DNA from: Collinsella sp.
GTDB taxonomy: Bacteria > Actinomycetota > Coriobacteriia > Coriobacteriales > Coriobacteriaceae
Assembly (NCBI GenBank): GCA_022745215.1
Contig: JAIIWC010000043.1
Coordinates: forward strand, 1-17,129
DNA: 17,129 nt
Reading direction: 5' to 3'
Part shown: piece by piece, positions 4,892 to 13,976 of the stretch
Layout: every line of letters begins with the position of its first letter
Position numbering within the stretch: position 1 is the stretch's first letter
Notes under the pieces: generated by a model
Told to the model about the DNA's origin: nothing
Databases searched by the model: none
Seen by the model: only the letters and a program-made list of their open reading frames with translations
Program-made: the position numbers and the translations under genes

Positions 4892-6433
4892 ATGTCGTTG
4901 AATCTGGGCAGCCTGGGCATGGAAGATGCCTCGTTTGACTTTGGCGGTTCCTACATCATGGCGCTCGACTGCGGCACCACCTCGGTACTTGCGACCATCG
5001 TCGACGAGTACGGCTGCATCGTCGCGCAGGCACGTCGCAGCGTCAAAACCAGCTTCCCGCGTCCCGGTTGGGTAGAGCAAGACCCCATGGCGGTCCTTGC
5101 CAGCCAGATCGCGGTCATGATGGAAGTCCAGTTTAAGAGCGGTATCCACTCCGACCGCATTGCCGCCATCGGCATCTCCAACCAGCGCGAGACCACGGTG
5201 GTCTGGGACCGTGTGAGCGGTCAGCCGATCTATAACGCCATCGTATGGCAGTGCCGCCGTACCGCACCTCTGATCGACGAGCTGGTCGAGCAGGGCGCAG
5301 AAGGGCTGGTGCGCTCCCGCACGGGACTCACGCTCGACCCGTATTTCTCGGCCTCCAAGGTGCAGTGGATTCTCGACAACGTCGACGGCGCACGCGAAAG
5401 CGCGGCGGCGGGCGACCTCATGTTTGGCACCATCGACACCTGGCTCATCTACAACCTCACCGGCGGCCAGGTCTTTGCCACCGACTACACCAATGCCAGC
5501 CGCACGGCACTCTTTAATATCCATACGCTCGATTGGGACGACGACCTGCTGGCACTCTTTGACGTTCCACGTTCCATGATGCCCGAGGTTCGCTGGAGCT
5601 CGGGCGACTACGGCCGCGTCGCGAGCGACATCATGACCAACATGCCGCCCATCATGGGCGTGGCGGGTGACCAGCAGGCGTCGCTGTTCGGCCACTGCTG
5701 TTTCCGTCCCGGCCAGACCAAAAACACCTATGGCACTGGCTGCTTTATGCTCATGAACACCGGCGACGAGATCGTCGAATCCAAGAATGGCCTGGTCTCC
5801 ACCATCGGTATCGCTGCGGACGGCAAAGTCAGCTATGCGCTCGAGGGCTCTATTTTTGCCGCCGGCTCAACGATGAACTGGCTTCGCAACAACATGGGCA
5901 TCATCTCGAGCGTGAGCGAGTCGGCACAACTCGCCGCTTCGATTAGCGACAACGAGGGCTGCTACTTCGTTCCCGCCTTTGCGGGTTTGGGTGCTCCCTG
6001 GTGGGACCCGCATGCCCGCGGTATCGTGTGCGGTCTGACCGGCGCCTCGAGCCGTGCGACCATCGTACGTGCCGCCTGCGAATCCATGGCATATCAGAGC
6101 TACGACGTGCTGCGCGCCATGGAGCAGGACGTGGGGCTTTCGATCGAGCGCCTGTCTGTCGATGGCGGTGCCTCGCGCAACGAGTTCATCATGCAATTCC
6201 AGGCCGATCTGCTGGATATCCCCGTGCTGCAATGCGAGACGGTGGAGACCACGGCAATCGGTGCCGCGTACTTGGCGGGTCTTGCCGTCGGCTATTGGGA
6301 AGACCTGGAAGAGCTGGAGCAAAATGCCCAGATCGTTAGGACCTTCCTTCCCCACATGTCCGCCAAGCGTCGCGAGCAAAACCTTGCGGGCTGGCGTGAT
6401 GCAGTCAGGCGCTCGCTCAGCACCGCACAGTAG
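4892..6433 (+). CDS. glpK: Glycerol kinase (FGGY family)
   Basis: The enzyme phosphorylates glycerol to sn-glycerol 3-phosphate with ATP in the cytoplasm. The 513-residue protein carries many GlpK blocks: NQRETTVVWDR (97-107), YNAIVWQCRRT, DPYFSASKVQWILD, DYTNASRTALFNIHTLDWD, AGDQQASLFG and KNTYGTGCFMLMNTG. Glycerol-contact residues equivalent to E. coli R83, E84, Y135, D245 and Q246 are present. The first phosphate loop is altered: D-C-G-T-T-S-V-L where E. coli has D-Q-G-T-T-S-S-R. The N-terminus carries about 16 extra residues. The E. coli fructose-bisphosphate loop (GGKGGTR) is absent, and so is the HPr-phosphorylated histidine of Firmicutes GlpK. The ATG has GAAAGG (4878-4883) 8 nt upstream; it probably shares a transcript with the preceding gene. 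Confidence 0.95.
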   Translation: MSLNLGSLGMEDASFDFGGSYIMALDCGTTSVLATIVDEYGCIVAQARRSVKTSFPRPGWVEQDPMAVLASQIAVMMEVQFKSGIHSDRIAAIGISNQRETTVVWDRVSGQPIYNAIVWQCRRTAPLIDELVEQGAEGLVRSRTGLTLDPYFSASKVQWILDNVDGARESAAAGDLMFGTIDTWLIYNLTGGQVFATDYTNASRTALFNIHTLDWDDDLLALFDVPRSMMPEVRWSSGDYGRVASDIMTNMPPIMGVAGDQQASLFGHCCFRPGQTKNTYGTGCFMLMNTGDEIVESKNGLVSTIGIAADGKVSYALEGSIFAAGSTMNWLRNNMGIISSVSESAQLAASISDNEGCYFVPAFAGLGAPWWDPHARGIVCGLTGASSRATIVRAACESMAYQSYDVLRAMEQDVGLSIERLSVDGGASRNEFIMQFQADLLDIPVLQCETVETTAIGAAYLAGLAVGYWEDLEELEQNAQIVRTFLPHMSAKRREQNLAGWRDAVRRSLSTAQ

Positions 6434-6487
6434 GGCTGCGATGGGCTGCTCGATACAACAAACCGCTAAACTAATGCATGGCGTGCG

Positions 6488-6537
6488 GCGGCAACATTGC
6501 TGCGCGCCTTGTCAGCAAGGCCGTTTTGCGGCCGCAA
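6488..6537 (+). promoter_or_regulatory. Hairpin-rich upp leader with overlapping stems
   Basis: Three hairpins follow one another: 6488-6493 with 6498-6503 around ACAT (one G·U pair); GCCTTG (6506-6511) with CAAGGC (6516-6521) around TCAG; and GGCCG (6519-6523) with CGGCC (6529-6533) around TTTTG. The last two share 6519-6521 and exclude each other. TTGCGGCCGCAA at 6526-6537 is also a perfect 12-bp palindrome. The last stem ends 7 nt before the ribosome-binding site AAGGGG (6541-6546), so folding could affect upp translation. No clear promoter was found between glpK and upp, and no PyrR-binding consensus was recognised. Confidence 0.4.
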
Positions 6538-6556
6538 CGAAAGGGGCAATCAATCC

Positions 6557-7204
6557 ATGACCGTCACCTACGATGCGTCCCGTGTGACGCTTGTCGATCA
6601 CCCGCTCGTCCAGCACAAGCTGTCGATCCTGCGCGACAAAAACACCGGCACCAACCAGTTCCGTCAGCTCGTGCGCGAACTCGCGCTTTTTGACGGCTAC
6701 GAGGCCATGCGCGACCTGCCTATGGAAGACGTCGAGGTCGAGACCCCCATCACTACCGCCGCGTTCAAACAGCTTGCCGGCAAGAAACTCGCCATCGTGC
6801 CCATCCTGCGTGCGGGCCTTGGCATGGTCGACGGCATCCTCGACCTGGTGCCCTCCGCTCGCGTGGGCCACATCGGCATGGAGCGCGACGAGGTCACCCA
6901 CGAGCCGCACGAGTATTACTGCAAGATGCCCAAGGATATCGACCAGCGCATCTGCCTGGTCGTCGACCCCATGCTTGCCACGGGCGGTTCGGCCGAGATG
7001 GCCATCAGCTACCTGCGCGAGCGTGGTGTCAAGGACATCCGCATGCTGTGCATCGTCGCGGCCCCCGAGGGCCTCAAGTCGCTGACCGAGAAGGACCCAG
7101 ATGTGCATATCTATACCTGCGCCATCGACGACCATCTCAACGAGGCTGCCTACATCGTTCCCGGCCTGGGCGACGCCGGCGATCGCATCTACGGCACGCT
7201 CTAG
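6557..7204 (+). CDS. upp: Uracil phosphoribosyltransferase
   Basis: The enzyme salvages uracil: uracil plus PRPP gives UMP. The 215-residue protein matches the family in length (~209) and motifs. It has HPLVQHKLSILRDKNTG near the N-terminus, ILRAGLGM for binding, the PRPP loop VDPMLATGGSA, and the uracil-binding end GLGDAGDRIYGT. The ATG at 6557 is chosen because the protein then begins like other Upp proteins and has AAGGGG at 6541-6546. An in-frame TTG at 6497 would put the start inside the leader hairpins. It stands alone between glpK and the atp operon and may be co-transcribed with glpK (123-nt gap). Confidence 0.97.
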   Translation: MTVTYDASRVTLVDHPLVQHKLSILRDKNTGTNQFRQLVRELALFDGYEAMRDLPMEDVEVETPITTAAFKQLAGKKLAIVPILRAGLGMVDGILDLVPSARVGHIGMERDEVTHEPHEYYCKMPKDIDQRICLVVDPMLATGGSAEMAISYLRERGVKDIRMLCIVAAPEGLKSLTEKDPDVHIYTCAIDDHLNEAAYIVPGLGDAGDRIYGTL

Positions 7205-7246
7205 TCGCTGAGCTAAGACGGCCGCGGCTGCAAATACGAAGAAACG

Positions 7247-7281
7247 GTGCGCGCGGACGAACAAAAGGCGACCGCGCGCAC
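7247..7281 (+). terminator. GC-rich hairpin downstream of upp, possible terminator
   Basis: GTGCGCGCG (7247-7255) pairs perfectly with CGCGCGCAC (7273-7281) across a 17-nt loop. It lies about 40 nt after the upp stop, where a terminator is expected, but no T-run follows, so it may be a weak terminator or an RNA end-protecting stem. A second 7-bp inverted repeat, ACGTTTT (7294-7300) and AAAACGT (7319-7325), comes next. Confidence 0.4.
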
Positions 7282-7396
7282 TCCTGTTAACGGACGTTTT
7301 GCCCTGCAGGGTTCGAGAAAAACGTATTACCGTACCTGCGGCATAAAGAAGGTCTTAAGAAAACGAACAGGTGCGTATTAACCGATGCTTTTTCGG

Positions 7397-7424
7397 TTGT
7401 ACTTTAGCGATTGGCTCGTACAAT
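7397..7424 (+). promoter_or_regulatory. Putative promoter of the ATP synthase operon
   Basis: TTGTAC (7397-7402) and TACAAT (7419-7424) are spaced by 16 bp. Transcription would begin near 7431, about 55 nt before the first gene. A small hairpin AACCGA (7380-7385) / TCGGTT (7393-7398) touches the -35 box, and an 8-bp palindrome TCTTAAGA lies at 7353-7360. The -10 box is good, the -35 only partly matches. Confidence 0.5.
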
Positions 7425-7485
7425 AGTCACCAATGTTTGGCGGGAACTGTTCTGTGAAGCGTTAAAAAGGAAAGTGAGGACGCCA

Positions 7486-7797
7486 GTGTTTCAGATAGCC
7501 GATCTGCTCGCTATCGTTGCAGGCGCCATCGCGGGCGCAATTGCCTTCCTTCCCTTTGTCTTTACGCTCAAGCCGGTTCTTGACGATAAACAGAATGCGG
7601 ACATGCTCAAGGGTATGGTGAGTCTGGCGGTCTCGGCAATCGCGTTGCTTGTCTTTACCTTGGTTGTGTTTGTGTTGTTCGGAGAGGCATTTCGCATGTT
7701 CCTCCTGGGCGAGGCGATCGGCTTCGTGGCCTTTATGGCCGCCTGCACGGTTCGCGTCGCCAAGGCGCTGCGAGATCCTCATGAGGTCGAAAGGTAA
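7486..7797 (+). CDS. Small membrane protein in the atpI position
   Basis: About 103 residues with three hydrophobic segments (roughly 8-30, 45-67 and 74-95), a short charged loop between the first two (KPVLDDKQNADMLKG) and a basic/acidic tail. AtpI proteins occupy this place in many atp operons and help assemble the c-ring or carry ions, but I cannot recognise a diagnostic AtpI motif, so the call rests on position and topology. The GTG at 7486 is preferred, with GAGGA at 7476-7480. An in-frame TTG at 7411 overlaps the likely promoter and cannot be the start. atpB begins 3 nt after its stop, which shows tight operon coupling. Confidence 0.6.
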   Translation: MFQIADLLAIVAGAIAGAIAFLPFVFTLKPVLDDKQNADMLKGMVSLAVSAIALLVFTLVVFVLFGEAFRMFLLGEAIGFVAFMAACTVRVAKALRDPHEVER

Positions 7798-7800
7798 GTC

Positions 7801-8604
7801 GTGGAAATTTTTGAAAAGCTGCCTGATGAGATTAATCATCTGGTCAGCGAGTTCAGCTCCACCCCTGTCGTGGGCGATCTGAGCTGCGGCATCACGCAGT
7901 ACTCGTTTTGGCTGATCGTCTCCACGATCGTGCTCCTGATCGTCCTGGCCGTGTTCAAGAAGAAGCAGACCCTGGTTCCCAAGGGCTTCTTCGTCAACGG
8001 TTTCGAGTACATCATCGAGTACGTCGAGAACGATATCGGCAAGGGCGTCGTGGGTGAGAACTGGAAGAAGCACTTCCCGTTCCTGTGCTCGCTTTTCCTG
8101 TTCATCCTGATCAATAACATGATCGGCCTGATTCCGGGAATGAAGCCCGGCACCGGCGCAATCGGCTCCACCGCCGCGCTCGCCATCTTCGCCTTCGTGT
8201 ACTTCATCTACTACGGATGCAAGGCCCACGGCGTGATCGGCTACATCAAGAGCCTCGCCCCGCAGGGCGTGAGCTTCCCGATGAACGTGCTTGTGTGGGT
8301 CGTCGAGCTTTTCTCGACCTTCCTGCGTCTCATCACGCTCGCCGTCCGTCTGTTCTGCAACATGTTCGCAGGACACGTGGTCATGGGCTCGTTCGCCATC
8401 ATGGCGAGCATGTTCATGCAGCCGCTGCTTCAGCAGGTTTCCGCGGCCCACGCCGTCGGCGCCCTGCCTTCGCTGGCCTGGCTTGCCATCCTCATCCTGA
8501 TCTATGCGATCGAGCTTGTGGTCGGCGCCATCCAGGCCTACGTCTTCACGGTCCTTACCGCCGTGTATGTCTCCGAGGCAGAGGAGGTCGCGGAGGAGGA
8601 GTAG
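7801..8604 (+). CDS. atpB: ATP synthase F0 subunit a
   Basis: Subunit a forms the proton half-channels against the rotating c-ring. The 267-residue protein has five to six hydrophobic helices and the essential arginine, R183, in the conserved block TLAVRLFCNMFAGHVVM (E. coli R210 in LRLFGNMYAG). Q245 in GAIQAYVFTVLTAVYVS matches the conserved glutamine of the last helix. The C-terminus is acidic (SEAEEVAEEE). Translation starts at GTG 7801, with AAAGG at 7790-7794 inside the end of the preceding gene. A 124-nt gap with a weak GC-rich stem separates it from atpE, the widest gap in the operon. Confidence 0.97.
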   Translation: MEIFEKLPDEINHLVSEFSSTPVVGDLSCGITQYSFWLIVSTIVLLIVLAVFKKKQTLVPKGFFVNGFEYIIEYVENDIGKGVVGENWKKHFPFLCSLFLFILINNMIGLIPGMKPGTGAIGSTAALAIFAFVYFIYYGCKAHGVIGYIKSLAPQGVSFPMNVLVWVVELFSTFLRLITLAVRLFCNMFAGHVVMGSFAIMASMFMQPLLQQVSAAHAVGALPSLAWLAILILIYAIELVVGAIQAYVFTVLTAVYVSEAEEVAEEE

Positions 8605-8728
8605 TCTTCCGTTCGCGCCTTAAAGGTAAGGTAATTCGTTAAACCGCCGGTGCCCGTACCCATGGAGCCCGGCAGTTATAAAAAGGTTATCCTGCGTGAA
8701 ATAAGACACGCACGACAAAGGAGGAATC

Positions 8729-8923
8729 GTGGGAGTTATCGGTTACGGTCTCGGTGTTATCGGCGCTGGTCTTGCTATCGGCCTGTCTGCTCTGGGTGCT
8801 ACGGGTGCTATGGCCCGTCAGCCTGAGGTCCAGGGCCGCGTGTTCACCGTCTTCATCATGGGCTCCGCCTTCGGCGAGGCTCTGGCTCTGATCGGCTTCG
8901 TTGTCGCGCTGATCGTTAAATAG
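8729..8923 (+). CDS. atpE: ATP synthase F0 subunit c
   Basis: Subunit c builds the rotor ring that carries protons. The 64-residue product is two helices joined by the polar loop R30-Q31-P32. The ion-binding carboxylate is E50 in GSAFGEALALIGF, and helix 1 has the glycine-rich packing pattern (GLGVIGAGLAIGLSALG). The sodium-type ligands (a glutamine in helix 1 and Ser/Thr next to the glutamate) are absent, so proton coupling is inferred. It is short for the family (usually 70-85); an in-frame stop at 8702 rules out a longer N-terminus. The GTG start has a very strong AAAGGAGG (8717-8724), in keeping with the high copy number c needs. Confidence 0.95.
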   Translation: MGVIGYGLGVIGAGLAIGLSALGATGAMARQPEVQGRVFTVFIMGSAFGEALALIGFVVALIVK

Positions 8924-8938
8924 CACGGAGCGTCAAGT

Positions 8939-9541
8939 ATGAATCTTTCATCCCAGAAGAGCGCGATCGCACTCTCCGCGTCCGCGGCCGCGCTGCTCAT
9001 GCCGGTTTCCGCGTTCGCCGAGGACGGCGCTGCCGGTGCGGACATCCTCATCCCTAAGATGGCGGAGTTCATCCCGGCGCTTATCGCCTTCCTGATCATC
9101 TGGATCGTGCTGGCCAAGGTCGCCCTGCCGGGCATCATGAAAACCATGGAGGAGCGCGGCAAGAAGATCGAGGAGAGCCTCGACGAGGCCGAGAAGACCA
9201 AGCAGGAGGCTATCGCCAAGCGCGCTGAGTCTGACTCGATCGTCACCGACGCTCGCCGTCAGGCTGCCGATATCGTTCTCGAGGCCCGTAAGGACGCCGA
9301 GTCCGAGCGCGCCCGTATCATCGAGGCTGCTCACAAGGAGGCCGAGGAGATCATCGCAAAGGCCCATACGACCGTCGAGGACGAGCGCAAGTCCATCTAC
9401 GCCGGTGCCGCGAGCTCTATCGCCGACCTGTCCGTTGCCGTCGCCACCAAGATTGTTGGCGAGTCGCTTGCGGACGAGGCCGAGCAGAAGAAGCTCATCG
9501 AGCGCTACATCCAGGAAGCAGGTAGCCTGAATGCCGACTAG
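8939..9541 (+). CDS. atpF: ATP synthase F0 subunit b with a signal-peptide-like N-terminus
   Basis: Subunit b is the peripheral stalk that holds F1 still. The 200-residue protein has a membrane helix at about 43-63 (FIPALIAFLIIWIVLAKVALP), then a long charged coiled coil (KKIEESLDEAEKTKQEA onward) to the C-terminus, where it meets delta. Unusually, the membrane helix is preceded by a second hydrophobic stretch at residues 9-27 (AIALSASAAALLMPVSAFA) ending in an A-F-A motif, which looks like a signal peptidase site between A27 and E28. The ATG has CGGAG at 8926-8930. Its last 11 bases overlap atpH. Confidence 0.95.
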   Translation: MNLSSQKSAIALSASAAALLMPVSAFAEDGAAGADILIPKMAEFIPALIAFLIIWIVLAKVALPGIMKTMEERGKKIEESLDEAEKTKQEAIAKRAESDSIVTDARRQAADIVLEARKDAESERARIIEAAHKEAEEIIAKAHTTVEDERKSIYAGAASSIADLSVAVATKIVGESLADEAEQKKLIERYIQEAGSLNAD

Positions 9542-10007
9542 CCGCTATCAGGACAAGGTGCTCGAGACCTACGCGCGCTCCCTCATGGAAGCCGCCAAGG
9601 CCGAGAACCATGTGTTCGAGGACCTCGAGATGATCGAGCGCCTGGCTTCTGCCAGCCCCGAGATCATCGCCGTGCTCGACACCATGTCCAAGCGCGACCA
9701 GCTCGACCTTCTTCCCAAGGTGGCAGCTGCCTTTAAGTATGTTGCCGAGGAAGACGAGGATGTAGTGGGCGTGACCGTCACCACGGCGATCCCGCTCGAC
9801 GACGAGCTGCGTCAAACCATCACTAAGAAATGCGAGCAGGACTTCGGCCGCAAGGTATTCCTTATCGAGCAGGTCGACCCGTCTATCGTGGGCGGCCTGG
9901 TGCTCGAGGCTCGCGGCGAGCGTCGTGACATTTCCGTCAAGACGCAGCTGCGCATCGCGCAGGAGACCCTCGCAAACTCTGCTAATTCGTACGGAGGTGA
10001 AGCCTAA
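9531..10007 (+). CDS. atpH: ATP synthase F1 subunit delta
   Basis: Delta (OSCP-like) links the b stalk to the top of the alpha3beta3 head. The 158-residue product begins RYQDKVLETYARSLMEAA, a typical delta N-terminus, and ends with the family's C-terminal signature DPSIVGGLVLEARGERRDISVKTQL. It is somewhat shorter than the E. coli 177. The start overlaps atpF by 11 bases, with the purine-rich AGGAAGCAGG just upstream inside atpF. The stop overlaps the atpA start by one base (TAATG), indicating translational coupling. Confidence 0.95.
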   Translation: MPTSRYQDKVLETYARSLMEAAKAENHVFEDLEMIERLASASPEIIAVLDTMSKRDQLDLLPKVAAAFKYVAEEDEDVVGVTVTTAIPLDDELRQTITKKCEQDFGRKVFLIEQVDPSIVGGLVLEARGERRDISVKTQLRIAQETLANSANSYGGEA

Positions 10008-11605
10008 TGTCCGAAACCCTCAATGCCCAGGATATCGCCAAGAAACTGCAGGAGCAGCTCACGAGCCTCTCCGCGACGGTCGATACGCATGAGGTTTCAA
10101 CGGTCGACGAGGTAGGCGACGGCATCGCGCGCGTCTCCGGCCTCAAGAGCGCCATGGCAGGCGAGCTTCTGGAGTTCAAGAGCTCCGATACCGGTGAGAC
10201 CGTCTTCGGCCTTGCCCAGAACCTTGACCGTGACGAGGTCGGCGCCGTTCTGTTCGGTGCCGTCGACTCCATCAAGGAAGGCGACGAGTGCCGCACCACT
10301 GGTCGCATTATGGATATCCCCGTGAGCCGCGCCATGCTCGGCCGCGTCGTCAATCCGCTCGGCCAGCCCATCGACGGCCTGGGCGACATCGTCGCCACGC
10401 ACCGTCGCCCCATCGAGTTCAAGGCCCCCGGCGTCATCGACCGTACCCCGGTGTGCGAGCCGGTTCAGACCGGTCTGCTCGCTATCGACTCCATGGTGCC
10501 TATTGGCCGCGGTCAGCGTGAGCTCATCATCGGCGACCGTAAGACCGGTAAGACCGCCATCGCCATCGACGCTATCCTCAACCAGCGCGGCAAGGGCATG
10601 GTCTGCATCTATGTCGCCATCGGCCAGAAGGCCTCCACGGTTGCCAACATCCGCGAGACCCTCGCTCAGCACGGTGCGCTCGACTACACCATCATCGTTT
10701 CGGCCACCGCTGCCGATTCCGCCCCTATGCAGTACATCGCGCCTATGGCCGGTGCCGCTATCGGCGAGTTCTTCATGTACAACGGTGAGGACGGCAAGCC
10801 CGCCAGCGAGACCAACCCCGGCGGCCACGTGCTCGTCATCTACGACGACCTGTCCAAGCAGGCTGTGGCCTACCGTCAGATGTCGCTGACGCTGCATCGT
10901 CCGCCCGGACGCGAGGCCTATCCTGGCGACATCTTCTACCTGCACTCTCGTCTGCTCGAGCGCGCAGTCAAGATGTCCAAGAAGAACGGTTATGGCTCCA
11001 TGACGGCTCTTCCGATCATCGAGACCCAGGACGGCGACGTCTCGGCCTACATTCCGACCAACGTCATTTCCATTACCGATGGTCAGATCTACCTGCAGTC
11101 CGAGCTCTTCTTCCAGGGTCAGCGCCCGGCAGTCGACGTGGGCATCTCCGTGTCCCGCGTCGGTGGCGATGCGCAGACCAAGGCCATGAAGCAGGTCGCC
11201 GGCAACCTCCGTCTGGACCTCGCTTCGTACCAGGAGCTCGCTGGCTTTACGCAGTTCGGCTCCGACCTCGACGAGGCTACTCAGAAGCAGCTGACCCATG
11301 GTGCTCGCATGACCGAGCTCCTGAAGCAGCCGCGTTACAAGCCGTTTGAGGTTGGCGAGCAGATCGTTACGCTGTTCGCTGGCAACGAGGGCTTCCTGGA
11401 TGACCTGGAGATCGCCGACGTGCTGCCTTTCCGTGCCGAGCTCATCGAGTACATGGACAATGGCTTTGGCTCGCTGCTCGACAAGGTTCGCGCCAAGAAG
11501 ATCGATGATGACACCAAGGCTGAGCTCTTGCGCGTCATCGGCGACTTCAAGCAGCAGTTCATGGCCAAGCACCATTCGGATGTTTCTGGATCAGAGGAGA
11601 ACTAA
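10007..11605 (+). CDS. atpA: ATP synthase F1 subunit alpha
   Basis: Alpha carries the non-catalytic nucleotide sites of F1. The 532-residue protein shows the N-terminal beta-barrel (VGDGIARVSGL), the P-loop GDRKTGKT (176-183), and the arginine-finger block SVSRVGGDAQTKAMKQVAG. The lysine in GDRKTGKT, where most bacteria have glutamine, is the form I associate with actinobacteria. Start ATG 10007 overlaps the atpH stop; the ribosome-binding site ACGGAGGTGA lies at 9991-10000. atpG follows after 5 nt. Confidence 0.99.
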   Translation: MSETLNAQDIAKKLQEQLTSLSATVDTHEVSTVDEVGDGIARVSGLKSAMAGELLEFKSSDTGETVFGLAQNLDRDEVGAVLFGAVDSIKEGDECRTTGRIMDIPVSRAMLGRVVNPLGQPIDGLGDIVATHRRPIEFKAPGVIDRTPVCEPVQTGLLAIDSMVPIGRGQRELIIGDRKTGKTAIAIDAILNQRGKGMVCIYVAIGQKASTVANIRETLAQHGALDYTIIVSATAADSAPMQYIAPMAGAAIGEFFMYNGEDGKPASETNPGGHVLVIYDDLSKQAVAYRQMSLTLHRPPGREAYPGDIFYLHSRLLERAVKMSKKNGYGSMTALPIIETQDGDVSAYIPTNVISITDGQIYLQSELFFQGQRPAVDVGISVSRVGGDAQTKAMKQVAGNLRLDLASYQELAGFTQFGSDLDEATQKQLTHGARMTELLKQPRYKPFEVGEQIVTLFAGNEGFLDDLEIADVLPFRAELIEYMDNGFGSLLDKVRAKKIDDDTKAELLRVIGDFKQQFMAKHHSDVSGSEEN

Positions 11606-11610
11606 GCCCC

Positions 11611-12518
11611 ATGGCCAACCTTCGCGACATTAAGAAGCGAATCTCCTCGGTTACCACGACCAAGCAGATCACGCGCACGATGGAGATGGTCTCTACGGCC
11701 AAGATCCGTCGTGCCCTCGATCGCTCCAAGCAGGCCGAGCCCTATAAGGAGGCGCTGACCGACGTCATGTTGACGGTCGCCGGCGACGCCTCCTGTTCGG
11801 GCACCGATCCCATGCTGCAGAAGCATGAGAGCGTCAAGCATGGCCTGATTGTCGTTATTGCCTCGGACCGCGGCCTTGCCGGCGGTTTCAATACGACGGT
11901 GGAGCGCACGGCCGAAAAGCTCGCCGCTTCTTGGGCGAACGACGGCATCGAGTGCGAGATCATCGCGTGCGGGCGTAAGCCGGCCACGTATTTCCGTGAC
12001 CGCGCAAACGTTGTCATGCACTTTGAGGGCAACTCCTCTGAGCCCGATTTCAATCAGGCCCGCATGATCTCCTCTCATATCTGCGATGCGTATCGTGCCG
12101 GTGAGCTTGACCGTGTCGAGCTTGTCTACCACCACGCCAAGAACCGCGTGGATCAGGAGCTTCGCGTCGAGCATCTGTTGCCGCTCGACCCCGAGATGAT
12201 CGCTATGGCCCACGGTCCGCGTAAGAACGAGACCGACGCCCCTAAGCGCATCTCGTCCACGTTCGAGTTCGTGCCCTCTCCCGAGCATGTTCTCGGCAAG
12301 CTTGTGCCGTCTTATATCCTGACGGTCATCTACCAGGCCCTGATCGATTCGGCGGCTGCCGAGCAGGGTGCACGCCGCAAGGCCATGCACTCCGCGACGG
12401 AAAACGCCACCGCGATCATCTCGACCCTTACCCGCACGTATAGTCGCGTGCGCCAGGCTTCGATCACGACCGAGATTAACGAGATCGTCGGCGGAGCCTC
12501 AGCATTGGAGGAACAGTA

Positions 12519-12519
<1 letters not shown>
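11611..12519 (+). CDS. atpG: ATP synthase F1 subunit gamma
   Basis: Gamma is the central shaft that couples c-ring rotation to catalysis. The 302-residue protein has the two hallmark ends that form the coiled-coil shaft: N-terminal LRDIKKRISSVTTTKQITRTMEMVSTAK and a C-terminal helix containing ALIDSAAAEQGARRKAMHSATENA and ITTEINEIVGGASAL. The ATG at 11611 has AGAGGAG at 11593-11599. The stop overlaps the atpD start (TAATG at 12517-12521). Confidence 0.98.
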
Positions 12520-13973
<1,454 letters not shown>

Positions 13974-13976
13974 GTT

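Noticed and set aside
7411..7485. TTG start giving a longer protein at the head of the atp operon
   Set aside because: It overlaps the likely -10 box of the operon promoter; the GTG at 7486 has a good ribosome-binding site.
8729..8923. Sodium-type c-ring
   Set aside because: The helix-1 glutamine and the Ser/Thr next to the ion-binding glutamate are missing.
10097..11575. Minus-strand open frame of 492 codons opposite atpA
   Set aside because: Shadow of atpA with repetitive Leu/Gly/Asp/Val composition typical of antisense frames.
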